DNA of 64,000 nt, taken from the NCBI GenBank assembly GCA_023078555.1, contig CM041199.1, positions 7,135,315-7,199,314 of the forward strand. The letters are read 5' to 3'. A program made the position numbers and the translations under genes. This document shows, piece by piece, positions 61,748 to 64,000 of this stretch; within the stretch, counting starts at the first letter, position 1; every line of letters starts with the position of its first letter. The DNA is from Ulva prolifera (Eukaryota > Chlorophyta > Ulvophyceae > Ulvales > Ulvaceae). The notes beneath the pieces are model-generated. The model was not told where the DNA came from, did no database searches, and saw only the letters and a list, made by a program, of their open reading frames with translations.

Positions 61748-63477
61748 AGCACGGCACACCCATGCCTGGTCTGGATTCTGAGATGGAAGAGACTTCGGAC
61801 TGATGGACAACTCTCCCGAATGAAAGTCAGAGGGCCAGCACACATGCTCCTGATCATGATATGCTGTTTGTCCAATTGCAAGAATGCCTGGGTCTATAGC
61901 TATAGCTCCACTTGCATACATACCATAGAAGTACCCAGTCCGCCATAAATGCCGTGTCCCTCACACAAGTGCAGTGTGTTGTGTCCACTGCAGTCATCAT
62001 GGAACTCACCTCCTCCTGAAAAACGTCCTGAGAGACGACTCCTGAGAAATTACTCCAAGTAGCTGTGCCTTCAAAGCCACTGGAAGGTATACATGTACAA
62101 ATCTGTCAAAGGCATGCTGTGTGCAATTAGCACTGCTATGAAAGCAGTACCTCTGTGCATGCAACGTAATTAACGTCAACCGATTTTATAAGGATTGTGA
62201 TTCTGGTGTGATTCTGTGAGCCGCATTGACACCAACTTCAAGTGATTCTGTGCGCCGCAGCCGCCTGTGCCCCACAGATTCATATCATCTCGACTTTGAA
62301 TTCAGAATTCAGCCTCGATGCGTGGCGAATTTTTGCACAACCTACACCTGATATTTGGAGTCTGTAGCAAGGGAGGTTGTATACAGCACTGCAGTTCCTA
62401 GGTGTTCATGCAGCATGCATGGCTTGGTCTGTGACCACATCTCTGTTGGGGATCCACTGTTGTATCAATGTATGGTAAATGGCACATGAAAATTCACCAG
62501 ATCATTGGGTCAGAGCACTCACAGCCATGTTGCATGATTCACTCTGAAGCTACCACGGCAACATGGTGGGTACTGTATAGTATGTGGATATAGTATGTGT
62601 TTACAGTACGCGGATAGATTGCATGCGAGTCCAGGAGTACCTGTCTAAGCTTAGGGTTACGAATAATAATTAAAAAAAAACAATGATGACGAGACAGTTG
62701 AACATGTTGTACAATTGACATAGCACAAAGCTGCAGCTGGCAGCATATTTCAGATGAAGCGCCTTGGTTTCAGACTGTCGTTTTTCAGACCCAGATGAGC
62801 CAGTACTGAAGAAGCCCCATGGAATGGCTATCATGAGCACATACAGTCAACAGCCTAGGCAGCACATACAATCAACAGCCTAGGCTGCTGTGATCATTCC
62901 TGTTCATTTACAGTTACTGTTCAGTGGACATCGATGTGACCCAAAGGAATGATTGATATCATAAGATGAAGGCTATGCCATTGTTGTAGTGCTGCCCAGT
63001 CACGGCCGCAGCAGGCTTGCAGGCATGAGAAACCAGATACTCTTTGGTCTATGACCTACATCATTCGTGCTTTGTACAGATTCTGTACACATCTGCTCAT
63101 GAGATGCCATGCGCCCAGACTAGCAGGCATGCTCAACACCGTTGGTCAACGATGTGTGTATATTCATGAACCACATGTGTGCATCTCCCTTGCACTTCTG
63201 ACTCCGGATCCGGCTGGGCATGGACCCGACTGGAAATGTCCCTGATCTTATGTTACTTCCTCCTTATCTCTTAGAGAGAGCTATAGAACCGTGTGAAGGA
63301 CACATACGCGCATTGGGTCAGCAGTGCATGCTCAGGCAGCACTGGAGCCTCATTGTGCGGCACACGATCACCACCGCGAGTCCAGCGGACAGCTGCGATT
63401 CTGTCCGTGTGTGTGCCTCACACTGCTCCCCGCGCTGCAGGTGCTTTGTGAACACCTGCACCACGTTTGCAGCAGAG
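61748..63477. other. Stretch without a supported gene
   Basis: AT-richer. A short direct repeat ACATACArTCAACAGCCTAGGC lies at about 62838-62885. From about 63330 the frame of the next gene is already open. Confidence 0.45.
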
Positions 63478-64000
63478 ATGGCCAAATTGACACCGGCGCC
63501 CGCAACAGCACGCCGCCCAGCACGCCGCCGCTCGGCTGTGCGCAGCAGAAGCGCCGCCGGCATCACGGCCGCCTGCGCCTTCCTCGCGCTCTCGGCCGCC
63601 GTGTTTGCGCCCGCCGCTGCCGCATTCTCACTCGGTCTCCGCGGCGCCTCGGCGGAGGGCGCCCCCGCCACACAGCACGCAGCACAGCACGCCGCCGACC
63701 GCGGTGTCCGCGCTGTGGCTACCGGGGACCTCGAAGAATTCGGCGGCGAGGTCGCAGCCTCCCGCCACCTTCTGCACGGCTGGATGCCGCTCAGGAGGTA
63801 CCCCCGCTGCCCAAGGTGCAGGTTGGCAATCTGCATCGGAAACTGGTGGTTCGGCCACTGCCGACGCAGGCGAAAGATCTTCAACTGCTACCGCAGGAAA
63901 AGGCTGTTCGTTTCACCAGGACCGCGTTTCGTGAACGGCACCAACATCAGCAACGAATTCCCGCCGCCGATCCCGGCACCCCCCCCGGAGCTCCCGAACC
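63478..64000 (+). CDS. Secreted or membrane Arg/Cys-rich protein, 5' part, runs off the right edge
   Basis: The open frame runs without a stop from ATG 63478 through the last base (174 codons). The N-terminus is basic (about 27 residues, RRPARRRSAVRSRS), followed by a hydrophobic run (ITAACAFLALSAAVFAPAAAAFS, about 28-50) fitting a signal peptide or signal anchor. An Ala-rich part follows, then a compact basic cysteine segment (RCPRCRLAIC, WWFGHC, RRRRKIFNC; six Cys in about 30 residues), two possible N-glycosylation sites (NGT, NIS) and a proline-rich stretch (FPPPIPAPPPELP). The frame is also open upstream to about 63330, so an earlier start or exon is possible. No family recognised. The Pro-rich linker after a small head is common in algal wall proteins. 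Confidence 0.6.
   Translation, partial: MAKLTPAPATARRPARRRSAVRSRSAAGITAACAFLALSAAVFAPAAAAFSLGLRGASAEGAPATQHAAQHAADRGVRAVATGDLEEFGGEVAASRHLLHGWMPLRRYPRCPRCRLAICIGNWWFGHCRRRRKIFNCYRRKRLFVSPGPRFVNGTNISNEFPPPIPAPPPELPN

Overview
The window is nuclear DNA from a eukaryote, most likely a chlorophyte or related microalga. It has spliced genes with GT-AG introns (donors mostly GTGCG/GTGAG, acceptors often TGCATGCAG), tandem octatricopeptide-repeat (OPR) plus RAP proteins of the kind expanded in algae for organelle RNA control, proline-rich and mucin-like secreted proteins, and many repeats ending in TGTAA, which is the chlorophyte polyadenylation signal. The assignment is an inference; haptophytes and dinoflagellates also carry OPR-type proteins. 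Most of the DNA is intergenic and repeat-rich. Supported gene models are few and were rebuilt by matching reading phase across introns and between paralogues.

Region 1 (1-401): two exons of an unrecognised gene on the minus strand that leaves the window. Region 2 (about 2.07-21.86 kb): a tandem segmental array with a period of about 7.5-8.4 kb. Each unit carries an OPR-RAP gene on the plus strand and the 3' tail of a convergent protein kinase; debris of a PurL (FGAM synthase) glutaminase domain survives in units 1 and 3. Unit 1 keeps only the 3' end of the OPR-RAP gene. Units 2 and 3 have full genes with 12 and 13 nearly identical 38-residue repeats. The array ends in a full-length kinase gene (21726-24869, minus) whose glycine-rich loop lies on a small separate first exon.

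Region 3 (25-63 kb) is dominated by dispersed repeats: a degenerate Copia fragment, tRNA-like SINE-type sequences, G/T-rich elements of up to about 600 bp that share the end GCTTTGTCCTTGTAACAC, a 60-bp family ending GTTCACTCTTTTGTAA, and many perfect palindromes (up to 74 bp). Within it lie three paralogues of one secreted protein family (30734-32353 minus, 39184-40734 plus, 51588-54315 plus). Each is a signal peptide plus a cysteine-containing domain I do not recognise, joined by a conserved phase-1 intron to a phospholipase A2-like domain with a CCxHDxCY motif. One copy is frameshifted, one has a proline-rich tail, and one has a mucin-like TAGP repeat domain. At the right edge (63478 onward) a signal-bearing, arginine- and cysteine-rich protein begins and runs off the end.

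Functionally, the OPR-RAP genes probably encode organelle RNA-binding factors under rapid birth-and-death evolution. The kinase may be tail-anchored in a membrane. The PLA2-like family is probably secreted or in the cell wall. No evidence links these three groups to a single pathway.
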